From positions 55,779,594 through 55,843,593 of the forward strand of contig CM075780.1 in the NCBI GenBank assembly GCA_037974665.1: DNA of 64,000 nt, written 5' to 3'. Every line of letters begins with the position of its first letter. Positions within the stretch are counted from its first letter, which is position 1. The stretch is from Ehretia macrophylla (taxonomy: Eukaryota > Streptophyta > Magnoliopsida > Boraginales > Ehretiaceae). Shown piece by piece: positions 25,197 through 37,572 of this stretch. The notes under the pieces are model-generated. The model made no database searches. It worked only from the letters and a program-made list of their open reading frames with translations, and was not told the DNA's origin. The position numbers and the translations under genes were made by a program.

Positions 25197-28066
25197 TGTA
25201 ACACCCCGATCCCTCTCGAGACCGGTGGTTCTATCAATCGATCTAATCACAACCCAAACCAAACTTGGGAAAAATTTTCAGGGAAAAACGGACGAAATCT
25301 ACCTTGTTTCTAGGCGAAATGTAAAACCTGTAATAGCATATAAATGGACCACCACCGTGTCCAACCATACAAAACTTCCTCATGGCCATCCGAGCCTCGG
25401 TTCTCAACAATTTATACTCAGCAAGTATACATACATTTCCAATTTAAAAGATAACCTATCTTTTTTTCATTTTGACAAGTACATTCAAACTAGACAATTA
25501 AACCATACCAAGCTGCTGCATAAAATAAACTATCATGACATTCTAACTCTTTTCCTTTGCACATTACAAACATGCATTGAAGTTAAGTGACATTAACTAA
25601 ATATATAATATAACTTATCAAACCATTCCAACTTCTTAGCTAGATTTAAATTACATTTCTTTTAACAATAAATACATACAACATAAAAGCATACAACTTT
25701 ATAACTTTGACAACTCAAGTCACTTAGGCACGTAAGACAACTCTTCAAGCACGGACTTTCACGAAATCACGAACTTTTAAGCTAACATGGCATTTCCTGA
25801 AATGTGGTGGTGAGGAGTGAGTATACACAGCACGTACACTCAGTGAGGGTGAGACAGATATCGAATTGGAGAGAAAGAAAGTCGTGCAATGCAAATAAGA
25901 TAGTTAAGCAATATAACTGATAATTAAGCAACCAAGACAAACAATCAATACATAAGCAATTACTGAAAGCATTAACACAACCATTCAAAGTTATACCACA
26001 CTCTGACGGCTATGGTTCACTCATACGAGCATTGTACCATTTCACGAGCGATACATCAATCTCGAGCTTGATGTTGACAACGATGACAATAAGCGCGCAA
26101 CCACCTTATAACACCAGTTTGGAATACCCCGGGAGTAACTATCAATTCTACGACCCAAATCTCCATGGGAGGCAACCCAAGCAAGAAAAGGGAATAGCTA
26201 CAGAGCTAGAGCAACCAACACTGGCAACCCGAGGCTACCCAGAGAGGCCCATCACTCACGTGCTGGACACTATCCAATGAAAGACCCGATACAAGGTAAT
26301 AAACGAGCGATAGCACAACAATACAAACTAGTGACAACAAACGAGATAACAAGCAATCACAATCAATACTAGCATTCAACTAACTTTTCAAGCATAACAA
26401 GCAATAATAAGCAGCAATAACACCAATTAAACAAGTATATCAAGCAACCATAAGCATTCTATAGGCATAATATCAAGATAACAAGCAAAATCACAAATCG
26501 GCCCCAACTATCAAAACACCACCATATCCAAACCAGCCACAAGTTCTGGAATCTGACTTCGCCAATCCTTCTAGGTCACCATAAGGCACGTTTAAGGAAC
26601 CCGAAACTCTCCTTTACCCTAGAATTCACGCAAAGCCCCGATTTTTCCCTTTGCTCGTTTGAACAATAACTATACCAACCAAACACTCAACCAACGCCAT
26701 AATCGCACCAAAAGTGCTTCCATGGCCTTCCGAAACAATGCCAACATGCAAAATGAAAAAATGCCAAACTCGACCTAAACGACCCCGACTTTCACCAAGG
26801 CATAATTCTCGTTTTTTCCATTACGCAACTTAAACAAATCATGCATTTAGACATTCTAGCATACCTAGCACCTTTTCACATCAACAGACAGCATAACAGC
26901 GCAACTTTATCATTTCAAGGGTTTACTATTCATGTTTTACTATTCAACTAACAAATTATATTTCAATTTCAATATTCAACCGCAGAAAATGTTAAAAAGC
27001 TATAAATACATGTTTTACGATTGCTAGAGAATATTCTACAAGCCTCAAAACGATCAAAATAACATTCTATGGATAAAACCCAAAAATTAAAGTTAAAGCG
27101 TAAAACTTTCAAATGCGCAAATAAACATGAAACCCTCACCTTAGATGCTCCTATACGCAAGGAAAACCTCCTAGGATGCCTCGGAAACCACCCCGTGCAA
27201 GCTCACGCGAAGATTCGAAGATTTTGGCTTGAAATCTTTTTTTTTCTTCTCTCATATTTTCGGTCCTGCTTGCTTATGTTTCAGCTCTGTTTTTTATTTA
27301 TTTATTGCTATTTTAGGCTATTAAAATGAGGCACAAGGTCCAAATGGTCAATCTCCTTGGTCAAACCACTTAAAAATTGGTCAAACTAGCCTATTTCATG
27401 CATGTTTAGGCTAAAACAACTAAGGAAACATCAATTCTAGCTAACAACAATTAAATTATGAAATTTAAGGCACTAAAATACTAGTTTTACTATTTACTGA
27501 GGACTCGAATTCATTTCCTAACTATCTCTCTGATATGCTATGCACTTTGCGTCAACCAAGAAGTGACAATTAAATCTCAAAGAATCTAAGAAATATATCA
27601 TTATTGGAAAGCATCATAGTTTAAAATTTACTCCGGCTCGGAGTTACTTTTCTCATTTATTTGAAAACCGAGTGATTTTAACGCAAAACAACCAAAACCG
27701 ATTATTAAAATAATCAAAACAATCAAGGTAATCAATATTCATCTAACCTAAATAATTTAACCATTTCTAGAACATTTTAAAGAATTATGAAGTCAATATT
27801 AAGATACAAACGAAAGTTAATATAACACGTAGTCAAATACAATCAAACCCTAACATTTAAGATGACATTAATTAATCACAAGAGAATAAATTCAATTACT
27901 ATAATCATTAGAAATAGATAATAATCTTTTAATTATTCAATACACAACTACTAAATACTTCCAAGAGAAATATTAAAATAGTACAAATTGGTTGATTTAA
28001 CTAATTAAACATTTAATCAAATGCAGTCAAGTGCTATTAAATGCATGCCGGGTTCGGGTTATCACA
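25197..28066 (-). mobile_element. solo gypsy LTR, family III
   Basis: 2870 bp, TGTAACACCCC to GGTTATCACA, with a perfect 5-bp duplication GTTTC at 25192-25196 and 28067-28071. It is the reverse complement of the LTR type at 33218-35855: the terminal words, the CTCTCGAGACCGG segment and many internal phrases match, so it is the same family in opposite orientation. Conserved elements: hairpin arms at 25818-25826 and 25834-25842; GC-rich core at 26222-26241; a weakened terminal hairpin near 25382-25398. No protein coding. Confidence 0.92.
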
Positions 28067-28071
28067 GTTTC

Positions 28072-29840
28072 TTTCTTTTCTTTCCAATTTACAAAACTGC
28101 CCTTAATTTTCATGCGATGCTACGCAGCTGCGCTATGATTGCGCTACTTCTGATTTTCCTTCAATTGTTCCACAAAGTGCATGCAAGTCAATTCTTTGTT
28201 ATTTCTCTTCAATCTTTGCCTCAAAACTTAGCTTGTCTCTTGGAGATTACCTACAACTCAAATCAAAGACAAAGCCCATCAAATTGCACATAAACTACTC
28301 AAAAACTCACAAAGTTTAAATGAAAAGGTGCTGAAATAATATATCAATAATACACCCAACACAAGGCTTCAATAGATCTTCACCAATCATAGTACTTCAA
28401 ACTTAATTTGCATTGATAAGCATGTGCTAGCCATTTCTCCATCCTTGATCATTATGTGAGTATCTCTCAATCTATGACTAATGTCAAATATACATAACTT
28501 ATACAAGCATGATTAGTCAATAGATAAACATATAATTAAGATTAGTTATCATCAAAATATACAATTAAGGTCTTTAGGCTAAATTATAAAAATAAATTTA
28601 CTTTTGTTGTATTAATATGTTAAATATTTTTTTTACTTGCGTATTAGCAAAAGTGTGCAAAACATATCATTATTTGTCCACTTTGCTTTATATTCTTGTT
28701 TTTTTGAGTTAGGGGTATTGTTGGGAAATTACTCAATACTCCTACAAATTTTGAGTCTGAACCAAACCTAATAAAATAACATTCCTAGGAATTTGACAAA
28801 ATATTTCCAGGAATATTTTTAACAAACCAAATACTTTTAATCGCATTCCAGGGAATAACATTTTTCAGAATGACATTCCCCAAGTATGAAAAATCTATCC
28901 GTGAACCAAACCCCCCTGAAGGTCATAAGAGTTCTTTCATGATCAAAATAACTTTTCACAAATAAATCCAAAATATCAATTGACTGTGTAATTATTTAAA
29001 GAAAGCTAAAAATTATTAATGAATTCAATCCAATACAGAAAATTAACCTATCAATAACAAAATAATTGAAATATTATGCTAAATTTTAACTAATATAAAA
29101 GCTAACCAAACATTTCTAGTAATAATCAGTCTACTAACAAGAATATTCTAGATAATAATCCTCAACACATTTCAATACCCAACTAACAAATAAAAAAAAC
29201 TGTAAAAGATTAATTACATAAATTCTGATATCATGTAAGAAATAGATAATTTATTTTCAAATAATCATTTATTGCATCATGTTCGTGTGCATTTATGTCT
29301 CTAGTCGTACAAGACTATATGTGTACAAAATGGGATAAATACTTTAAAAGTTTTTATGCAAAATGCTTAACAGCATGGTCAACCTAACTAACTAGCTTGA
29401 AGTGTCTAAATTCATGTTGCTAGTTTAAATGTGCCCAAGTCATTATAGACCTTTGAAAAATTTAGTATCGATCTTATGTGACACAAGATATTACATGTTA
29501 GATCCTAAAATTATTTTATTTTATTTTACTTATTTTCATGTAAGCAAAAAGATGAATTTGTACTTTTAGTAAATAAATACTTGTCGCTATTTAAACTTTA
29601 TCTTAGATTAGATATGTCTTAAAGTTCATGGGGCTAAATGATAATTAATTATAAATTCATTTTGAAAATGACTAATAATTTTTTTTTTCATTTCGAAAAT
29701 GACAAATAAATTTTTTCCATGTGTGCCAAAAAAATAGATTTTGACTGACTTAATGGATTCTTATTGATATGGGTATAAACTGACCCGACCTACAGATGGG
29801 AATGACCCAACCCTACTGGTATGATCTAAATTAGTCTAGT
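28072..29840. other. unclassified AT-rich DNA
   Basis: No gene seen. The first 350 bases continue the repeat-like sequence interrupted by the solo LTR. Around 28700-28920 there are direct, not inverted, copies of GAACCAAACC and several AATTCCnGGAAT-like words, possibly a decayed small DNA transposon. The remainder is low-complexity AT-rich sequence. Confidence 0.35.
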
Positions 29841-31680
29841 AATGTGACTACTATTAGGATTTATATGCCCTAAAGACCACAAATACTAAGACATCTCAGT
29901 ACAAATGAATATATTCGGTTATAAAAACAATACATTCATTATGAGCATCCCATATTCTCTCTCTTATTTGATATATTTGTATGCAATAAGGCTCTGTGAT
30001 ACAAGTGCATAGCATAGGAGCATGGTAATCCGCATAGAAGGTCTATGCTATAAGGTTTGGATCAAAACTATAGGTTTATAATCGAATAGTGAAGCTGGAC
30101 ACTTCACTATGGTAAGATTATAGTGAGACAGTCTCCTATTTGGTAAGATGACTTACCTTTGTTCATTGGAGGGACTTTATGGACTTCTCTCATTAGTGCA
30201 TAATAGTGCAATGAACGGGACTACAATAGATGCAATCTCAGTGACATTATTATCATTGTCAGAGAACTAAAAGCATCTTATGCTACTATGTGGATGTGTC
30301 AATGGATCCTAGGACATGTGTTTTGATTCACCATGGGTGAGATCTTATAATAGGGTCAACAATTCGGTATTTTGGACATATGGACTAGATCCATTAGGTG
30401 GCATGCATATGAGTTATGATTCTATGGTATCTTAAGTGATAGTGAGCTATTCACTTGGAGTTATCTATATATTCATCTAAATCTAAGCGCTTAGTAATAT
30501 GGCTCGGGCTATATTGGATACTGGACTTTTGGGTCGCTCCCAGGAACAAGATTATAATATTTGGGTAATGATTATAGGAAAGATAAAGGTCCAAGGTGCA
30601 GATGTAATCAAGAAAGGATGATAGTGCGAATGCAGGACCTACTCTTGATTGCAAATGAAAACATAGAGGGGCATTTCGGTCATTTTATTTAGTAGGAAAA
30701 AGATGAAACCTCCCTAAGAAGTTTATTAGTTGGCATGGAGTGCAACCATAACTCTTTTGTAGAATGAGTTAAGGTAAAAATGGTCAAAATACTGCTAGTG
30801 TCTAGTAGGGGCACTTTGGTCATTTTGTAGCCACAATAACTATATCTTTGGGTCCCTCTCTTAGCCATTTTCCTTTATGGTGAGCTACCTATTTCTTATT
30901 TTGGCATATGTGTGTAATTTGAGTATGGTTTCTTATTTGGGAACATGCAGCTTAATTTAGAAAGTCCAGGACATTAGAACAAGAAACATTTTTAAAAGAA
31001 GAATGTTTGTCCTTGCACAAAATGTCCAGATGGCATATGCCAGACATACTCTAGCGTGTGGTAAGGGTGTATAGGTGAGTGGGGCTGATAAGGTTGCTAA
31101 AGGATAAATTTTGATAATTAAATGATTAAGATAATTCAATTTATTTTCAAGATAATTTAATTAGATAAGCAAAATGGCTATCCTACGCAATCTAGGACTC
31201 TAGAACTACACCCTTTTGGAATTTGGCTATACCTAGTCTTCTACACACATAACACACGAAAGATTAACACATACATACAATAGATACACGACTAAGAGAG
31301 GAAAGGAAAAGGTAGAGAATAAATCTTCCACCGATTCAACACACCGTTTGCTAAGATCGTGGAATAGGGGAGAAGACTCAAGGAGATTCGTGCTTTGGGA
31401 GATTCTTGAGCCTTGCACGCATTTTCTAGCAAGCATTCAGTCTGGAGAAATCATGTGTGTTGAGTTTGAAAGGATCGTCTTTCGGAAATGTGTGATTCAC
31501 AACATAATAGAGTTAAAGCAGAAGCGTTGAACATTTTAAAATTTTTCAACATTAACTTTTGTAATCACATGCATTTCCAAAGTAAAGTCCATGGTAATCA
31601 ACATGCAACATATAATATATCAAATATAATATAAAGTAAATGAGAGATAAAATGGTATACCTCCCATTTATAGTCGAGAG
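29841..31680. other. LTR-like unclassified region
   Basis: No protein domain. The composition resembles a retroelement LTR or leader: short phrases recur, such as GGGGCA.TT.GGTCATTTT near 30668 and 30808, and the block 31200-31530 is free of long frames. I could not find paired ends, a primer site or target duplications, so no element is claimed. Confidence 0.3.
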
Positions 31681-31689
31681 AAGGTGGAA

Positions 31690-32055
31690 TCATGACGAAT
31701 ATGCTACGGCGTTGACAAGCCTCATTCACACGTACAAATGCTCTAGATCGAAATACACCAGCATCCAAAGGTTAATTCTACAAACTAAGTTAATGTGCTA
31801 GCTACTTAGTAGTAGATTAGAGCATGCATATAGTTAGAAAGAAAAAAGAATAACACTTATCTTTTTTTCATGCTTTGGCTGAGAGTATCAAGGAAGAAGA
31901 CATAGTTCTCATCTTTTTCTTCGTTCCCGTTGATGGTCAAAATGATGATGAAAATGAGATGGCGTGGACTAGCCTCCTTCACAAGTGTAAAGGTTCTAGA
32001 TCGATACACATAAGCATCCAAAAGCAAACTCCACAAACCAAGTAAATGTGCTAGC
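31690..32055. repeat. diverged duplication of about 115 bp
   Basis: 31690-31805 and 31941-32055 are related: both contain GACnAGCCTC.TTCACA, CTCTAGATCGA/TTCTAGATCGA, AGCATCCAAA and AATGTGCTAGCT in the same order. About 135 bp separates them. No coding sense is apparent. Confidence 0.7.
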
Positions 32056-32361
32056 TTCTCGGTAGTTAAGCTAAACTCGTATGGGTATAAAAGTGCAAAA
32101 CAAAAACACCATGTTGGTGTTCTTGCTAGGGCCGAAAATGAGAGAGAACAATAGAGAAATTTTTGTCTTTTATTTTTTTTTTGTGTTGGCCGAAAATCAA
32201 CAACCATGAAGGACAAATGATGGCCTTTATATGATCTCTTGAGTTGTCTTAGCTTTGTGACAAGTGGCATGATATTTCTTCTCAAGACATCATCCTTTTA
32301 CCAAGTATCAAACATGCATATATTCAAGACATCTTCCTTTGCCAACTTGTTTTTTGTCCTT

Positions 32362-32421
32362 TAGTGCTTTGTCTTCTAGTGTTTCGACCTCTAGTGTTTC
32401 GTCCACTAGTGTTTTGTCCAC
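32362..32421. repeat. 15-bp minisatellite, 4 units
   Basis: Four back-to-back 15-mers of the form TAGTGTTTYGWCCWC, with a partial fifth unit starting at 32422. It lies just upstream of a second minisatellite. Confidence 0.85.
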
Positions 32422-32506
32422 TAGTGCCAACTTGTCTTTTGTCTTCTAGTGACAACTTTTCAAAAATTAATTCTAATCCCCATTAGACTAATTAATTTGA
32501 AAGAGA

Positions 32507-32743
32507 CCCCAATACTTTCAGCATTTATACTTTGACCCTAATACTTTTTAGTATTTACACTTTGGCCTCAATACTTTCAGTATTTATACTTTGGCCTAAT
32601 ACTTTTTAGTGTTTATACTTTGGTCTCAATACTTTCAGTATTTATACTTTGGCCCCAATACTTTCAGTATTTATTCTTTGGCCCTAAGACTTTCTAGTAT
32701 TTGTACTTTTGGCCCCAATACTTTAAGTATTTATACTTTTGGC
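32507..32743. repeat. 29-31-bp minisatellite, 8 units
   Basis: Eight tandem copies of a unit close to CCCAATACTTTCAGTATTTA followed by TACTTTGG. Units differ by 1-3 bases, and two sub-types (TTTCAG and TTTTTAG) alternate in the first half, suggesting duplication of a two-unit block. No neighbouring gene. Confidence 0.9.
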
Positions 32744-33212
32744 CTGCTTAACAATTAACATTCAAAAATGAACTACAAGCTCAATTGATGCTTTATTTTT
32801 TATGCTCTTTATATGTGTGACTTTCTAGATTCATAACCATATAGCGATGAAGGACTATTAAACACTTTTAATCTATTCCAAGAATGTCTCCGTCATTCGA
32901 CGGAATACCTTCACATTCAAGAGTTACGTCTAGCAACATACGTGCATCAAGACAATTTATACGATAATGAAGTCCAACTCTTCTGAATCTATTTATAGTC
33001 GTAAATTAGCGTGTAGTCCGATCCTTCCATTAAATATGTCCCGATCGTTGTGGGAACCATGATACGATTAAGTCCACTAAATGATTCTATGCATAGATCT
33101 ATTTGGTAGAATGAGAGATGACACCTATGAAAAAGCTCATTTCCATTATTCCATCTTTTATGCCCCGGCCGAGGACTTCTTCATTCAAACAACTGAAATA
33201 AGATCGTATAGG
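32744..33212. other. unclassified DNA left of the gypsy derivative
   Basis: No gene. It joins across the element at 33218-40188 to the DNA starting at 40194, the ACATC duplication marking the join. The joined sequence looks like one LTR-like or leader region, but I cannot assign it. Confidence 0.35.
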
Positions 33213-33217
33213 ACATC

Positions 33218-35855
33218 TGTGATACCCCGAACCTGGCATGTATTCAATAGCATTTAAAGTTCATTTAAATTGCATTTTATTGACCTTTCACCTTCTTTGA
33301 CCAAACTAGTTGACTTTTTATCTACATTGACCAACTAGGACAAGGTGAAAATTTTTGAAATGTTTAATAAAGGGCAAACTTGGGATTAGAAATAAAAAAA
33401 ATGTAATGTTAAGTTAGTCAAATTTTAGGGTAAATTTGGAATTAAATCTGAACCAAATGGGGAAGGAATAGGTAGCAAAATATATATGGTTGGAAAGCTC
33501 TATGAGTCTAGTTTCTGAGACTTCAAACTGTTCGTGAATTGGAGTTTTCTAGAAGAAGTTATGGCCGTTTTCGTAAGGTCGCGCATAGCTATTTTGGTTA
33601 GCGGGTTGACCGAATCTTTGACCTTTGACTTCTTGTCATTTTTTTTCCTAAATAAGCAGAATGCAAACGAAAAAATAGAGAAGAAAGGCTTGAAGCCATG
33701 AGGAAAAGAAAGAGAAAAAGAAAGAAAAAAATTTCAAAACAAATCATCAAATCTTCGCGTGAGCTTGCACGGGGTGATTTCCGAGGCATCCTACGAGGTT
33801 TCCCTAGCGTCTAGGAGCGTCTAAGGTAAGGGTTTCATCGTTATTTGCGCATTTGAAAAGGTTGAACATAAACTTTAATTTTTGTGATTTAACCGTAGGT
33901 TATTATTTTGTCCGTTTCATTGCTTAAAGTATGTTCCCTAGCAATCGTAGAACACGTATTTATAGCTTTTTAACATTTTCTGCGGTTGAATATTGAAATT
34001 GAAATATAAATTGTTAGTTGAATAGTATTTTATGAATAGTAAACCCTTGAAATGATAAAGTTGCGTTGTTATGCTGTCTGTTGATGTGAAAAGGTGCTAG
34101 GTATGCTAGAATGCCTAAATGCATGATTTGTTTAGGTTGCGTAATGGAAAAAATGAGAAAAATGCCTTGGTGAAAGTCGGGGTCGTTTAGGTCGAGTTTA
34201 GCGTTTTCTCGTTTTGCGTGATGGCATTGTTTCGGGAGGCCATGGAAGCACTTTTGGTGCGATTATGGCATTGGTTGGGTGTTTCGTTAGTATAGTTGTA
34301 GTTCAAACGAGCAAAGGGGGAAATCGGGACTTTGCGTGAATTCCAGGGTTAAGTAGGGTTTCGGGGTCTTTAGACGTGCCTTATAGTGACCTAGGAGGAT
34401 TGGTGAAGTCGGTTTCCAAAACTCGTGGCTCGTTTGAAAGTAGTAGAGTTTGGTAAGTTGGGGTCATTTTCATGATTTTGTGTGTTTTCATAGAATATTG
34501 CTTATAGAATGCTTATATTGCTTATAGAATGCTTATGTTGCCTATAGAATGCTTATAATGCCTATAGAATACTTGTTATTGGTTGATAATGTTAGTTGGT
34601 GTTGTTCTTGTTACTTGTTTGATTGTAAATGCTTGTTAATGCTTATTACGCTTGTTAGAGTTGATTATTGATTGAAATGTTTAACAATTGTTGATAATGC
34701 TTGATATCTCGTTTATCTCCTCTATTCTGTATTGTTGTGCTATCGCTCGTTTATCGCCTTGTATCGAGTCTTGCATTGCATAGTGTCAGCGCATGAGTGA
34801 TAGGCCTCTCTGTGTAGCCTCGGGTTGCCAGTGTTGGTTGCTCTAGCTCCGTAGCTATTCCCTCTTCTCGGTTGGGTTGCCTCCTAGGGAGATTTGGGTC
34901 GTAGATTGATGGATATTTTCGGGGTATTCCAAACTGGTATTATAAGGTGGTTGCGCGCTTATTGTCATCGTTATCAACATCAAGCTCGAGATTGATGTAT
35001 CGCTCATGAAATGGTATATTGCTCGTATGAGTGAACCATAGCCTTCAGAGTGTGGTATAGCTTTGAATGGTTCTGTTAATGCTTTCAGTAATTGCTTATT
35101 GTTTTGATTGTTTGTCTTGATTGCTTATTTATCAGTTATATTGCTTAACTGTCTTATTTGCATTGCACGACTTTCTTTCTCTCCAATTCGATATCTGTCT
35201 CGCCCTCACTGAGTATACGTGTTGTGTATACTCACTCCTCACCACCACATTTCAGGAAATGTCATGTTAGCTGGAAAGTTCATGATTTCGTGAAAGTTCG
35301 TTGCCTGAAGAGTTGTCTTGCGTGCCTATGTGGCTTGAGTGTCGAAGTTTGTAAAGATGTATATTCATATGTTGTTTGTATTTATTGTCAAAAGAAATGT
35401 AATTTAAATTTAGCTAAGTAGCTGAGGTGAATTGATAAGCTAGTTTATGTAATCAGTTAGCATAGCTTAACTTCAATGCATGTCTGTAATGTCCAAAGGA
35501 AAAGAGTTAGAATGGCATGATAGTTTATTTTATGCAGTAGCTTAGTATGGTTTAACCGTCTAGTTCGAATGTACTTGTCAAAAATGAAAAGAGATAGGTT
35601 AGCTTTTAAATTAGAAATGTATGTATACTTGCTGAGTTTAAATTGTTGAGAACCGAGGCTCGGATGGCCTTGAGGTGGTTTTGAATGTTTGGACATGGTA
35701 TTGGTCCACTTATATGCTATCGCAGGTTTTACATTTCGCCTAGAAACAGGGGAGACTCCGTCCGTTTTCCCTGAAAATTATGCCCGGGTTTGGTTTGGGT
35801 TGTGATTAGATCGATTGATAGAACTCCCGGTCTCGAGAGGGATCGGGGTGTTACA
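33218..35855 (+). repeat. 5' LTR of family III derivative
   Basis: 2638 bp. Sense-strand landmarks: 20-bp minisatellite at 34501-34580; GC-rich core at 34812-34830; perfect 9-bp hairpin TGAGTATAC/GTATACTCA at 35210-35234, followed by TTTCAGGAAATG; terminal hairpin CGAGGC/GCCTTG at 35654-35672. It ends CGGGGTGTTACA. No coding. Confidence 0.93.
34501..34580 (+). repeat. 20-bp minisatellite inside the LTR, 4 units
   Basis: Four tandem copies of CYTATAGAATGCTTATRTTG with small changes. It is preserved at 38842-38921 in the partner LTR, so it predates the insertion. Confidence 0.85.
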
Positions 35856-35857
35856 GG

Positions 35858-35869
35858 TGGTATCAGAGC
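35858..35869 (+). promoter_or_regulatory. primer binding site of family III derivative
   Basis: TGGTATCAGAGC, two bases after the LTR end, matches the initiator Met-tRNA 3' end complement. Confidence 0.92.
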
Positions 35870-37557
35870 TTGTCTAGCTCATAAGCCGGGACAGGGTCCT
35901 CGGTCTGGTGGGTAGTGACCCTTGAATGTGTGCTTGTTAAGTGTGTCTTGAAAGTGTATGCTTGTATGTGAGATTGTGTGTCTTGATATGAATGTGTGCT
36001 CCTATGTGATATAGTTATGTGTTATGTGTTAATTGTGTGCTAAGTAAGGTGAAGTGTCCAGTTGTGCATTGAATTGACCTATCGAATTGGCATCGTGAAT
36101 TGAATCGACCTCGTGGATTATTATTTGCTTGAAGTATTGCTTGTAATGTGTGTATTGGAATGTATTGAATTGCTATGCCGTGATTTGAATTAATTATGTT
36201 GTGCTTGACTTGATTGTCGTGATTGAGTGACTTTGTTGAATAAACTGTTTTGTAAACTTGCTTGCATAATAGTTTAAGGCATGTGTATAACTGTGATATA
36301 TTGGCATTCATACATGTCTTATGGAAATGGTAAGGTAGTCCTTTTTCTCCCCTGAAAAAAATGGTTCACACCTGGCTTCTCAAGGTGTATGGATTGGTAG
36401 GAAATGAATGGTATTTGACTAGCCTTTATTTGGGAATTGGTGTTTGCTTTTGGAGCTCGGTTATTGGCGAATCTCTATGGTCCTTCTCTGTGCCTAACAG
36501 TTGTGAAAGAGCAGCTTTCTCTTGGGGTTTTATTTGGTTGTTCTTTGGAGCACTCTTTGGTTTTCTTAATGGGTATTCTTTGGAGACTTCTGTTGGCATT
36601 TCTCGGTGGATTTGGCTATTGGGATTTCAATCGGCCTTACTGCACAGTATTATCTAGGGTATATGTGTCTCGGTCTTTATTGGTATGAAACTGGCATCTC
36701 TGATTGGAAATTCTTCAATGGTATTTTCTGGAATTCTCAGTGGCCATTTATTTAATATTTACTTCTTAGGCAAACTTGGCTACTTTCTTATCGGAGCATT
36801 GTTTCGGATATCTTCTTCAGTGTTCCTCAGTAGGTTTGGTATTTGGAGTTCCGATCAGACTTATTGTATAATACTACTTATGGTATTCTTTGAAATTCTT
36901 ATTGGGCGTTCTACTGGTATTTTCCTTATTGGCAAGATTGTATGAAGTTCTCACTTGAAAAATAGTGAAGAGGCGTTAGAGTTTGGTTTTGGTGGGAGAC
37001 TATGTTTGTTATTCAACTTGGTTGTCTTATTGGGCGCATTATATTTTCTCTAGTATTTCCTTAGACATTCTTCTCAGCATTTGATAGCGATACTCGGAAT
37101 CTAATGGGTTGTCCTATGGGGTTATTATTTGGAAGGCTTCTTTGGAACTTTTGAAGTATATTTGATCGGGTTTCTTAGTATTTTCTTCAGCATTCTTATC
37201 AGGGAATTCTTCTATGAAATTCATGACCAGTGGGGTACTTATTTGGACCTCTAGATGGAACCTTTGTTTGAGCCTTTATTTGGCTTCTTGTTTTGGAATT
37301 CTCAAGCAGTAATAGTTAGACTTCTATTGGAGATTCATGCGTGGGGTATTCTTCTTATCATTAATATGTGATGTGATTTTATCTACAGTATCTTTGCTTA
37401 GGTCTTTATTGGTATTATCTCGGCGCTTTTGGTTGGAATTTTATTCTTCTTCGGTATTCGTGTCAACGGGATTATTCAACCGATGAAGATTAGTCAGAAT
37501 TGAATTTCAGATGATGCTAAGTTCTATTGGAAGAAGAATTACGAGGACGCAATTGTT
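35870..37557 (+). other. non-coding internal region of family III derivative
   Basis: A leader to about 36340 is followed by about 1.1 kb of T-rich sequence. The latter is built from degenerate recurrences of phrases such as GGTATTCTTTGGA, TTATTTGGC, TTATTGG and GGAATTCT. Frames at 36361-36657, 36437-36688 and 36685-36945 encode Leu/Phe/Trp/Gly-rich peptides, as any T-rich repeat would, with no domain I know. The end carries GAGGACGCAATT just before the polypurine tract, as in coding Tekay-type elements. The coding region seems to have been replaced rather than mutated. Confidence 0.75.
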
Positions 37558-37572
37558 TTAAGGGGGGAATGA
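37558..37572 (+). promoter_or_regulatory. polypurine tract of family III derivative
   Basis: TTAAGGGGGGAATGA immediately precedes the 3' LTR. The G-run is the likely plus-strand primer. Confidence 0.85.

Noticed and set aside
33598..33789. Basic/hydrophobic frames in family III LTRs (also 37904-38107)
   Set aside because: Low-complexity AAAGA-rich LTR sequence gives runs of Phe/Leu; the partner LTR does not keep the same start or composition.
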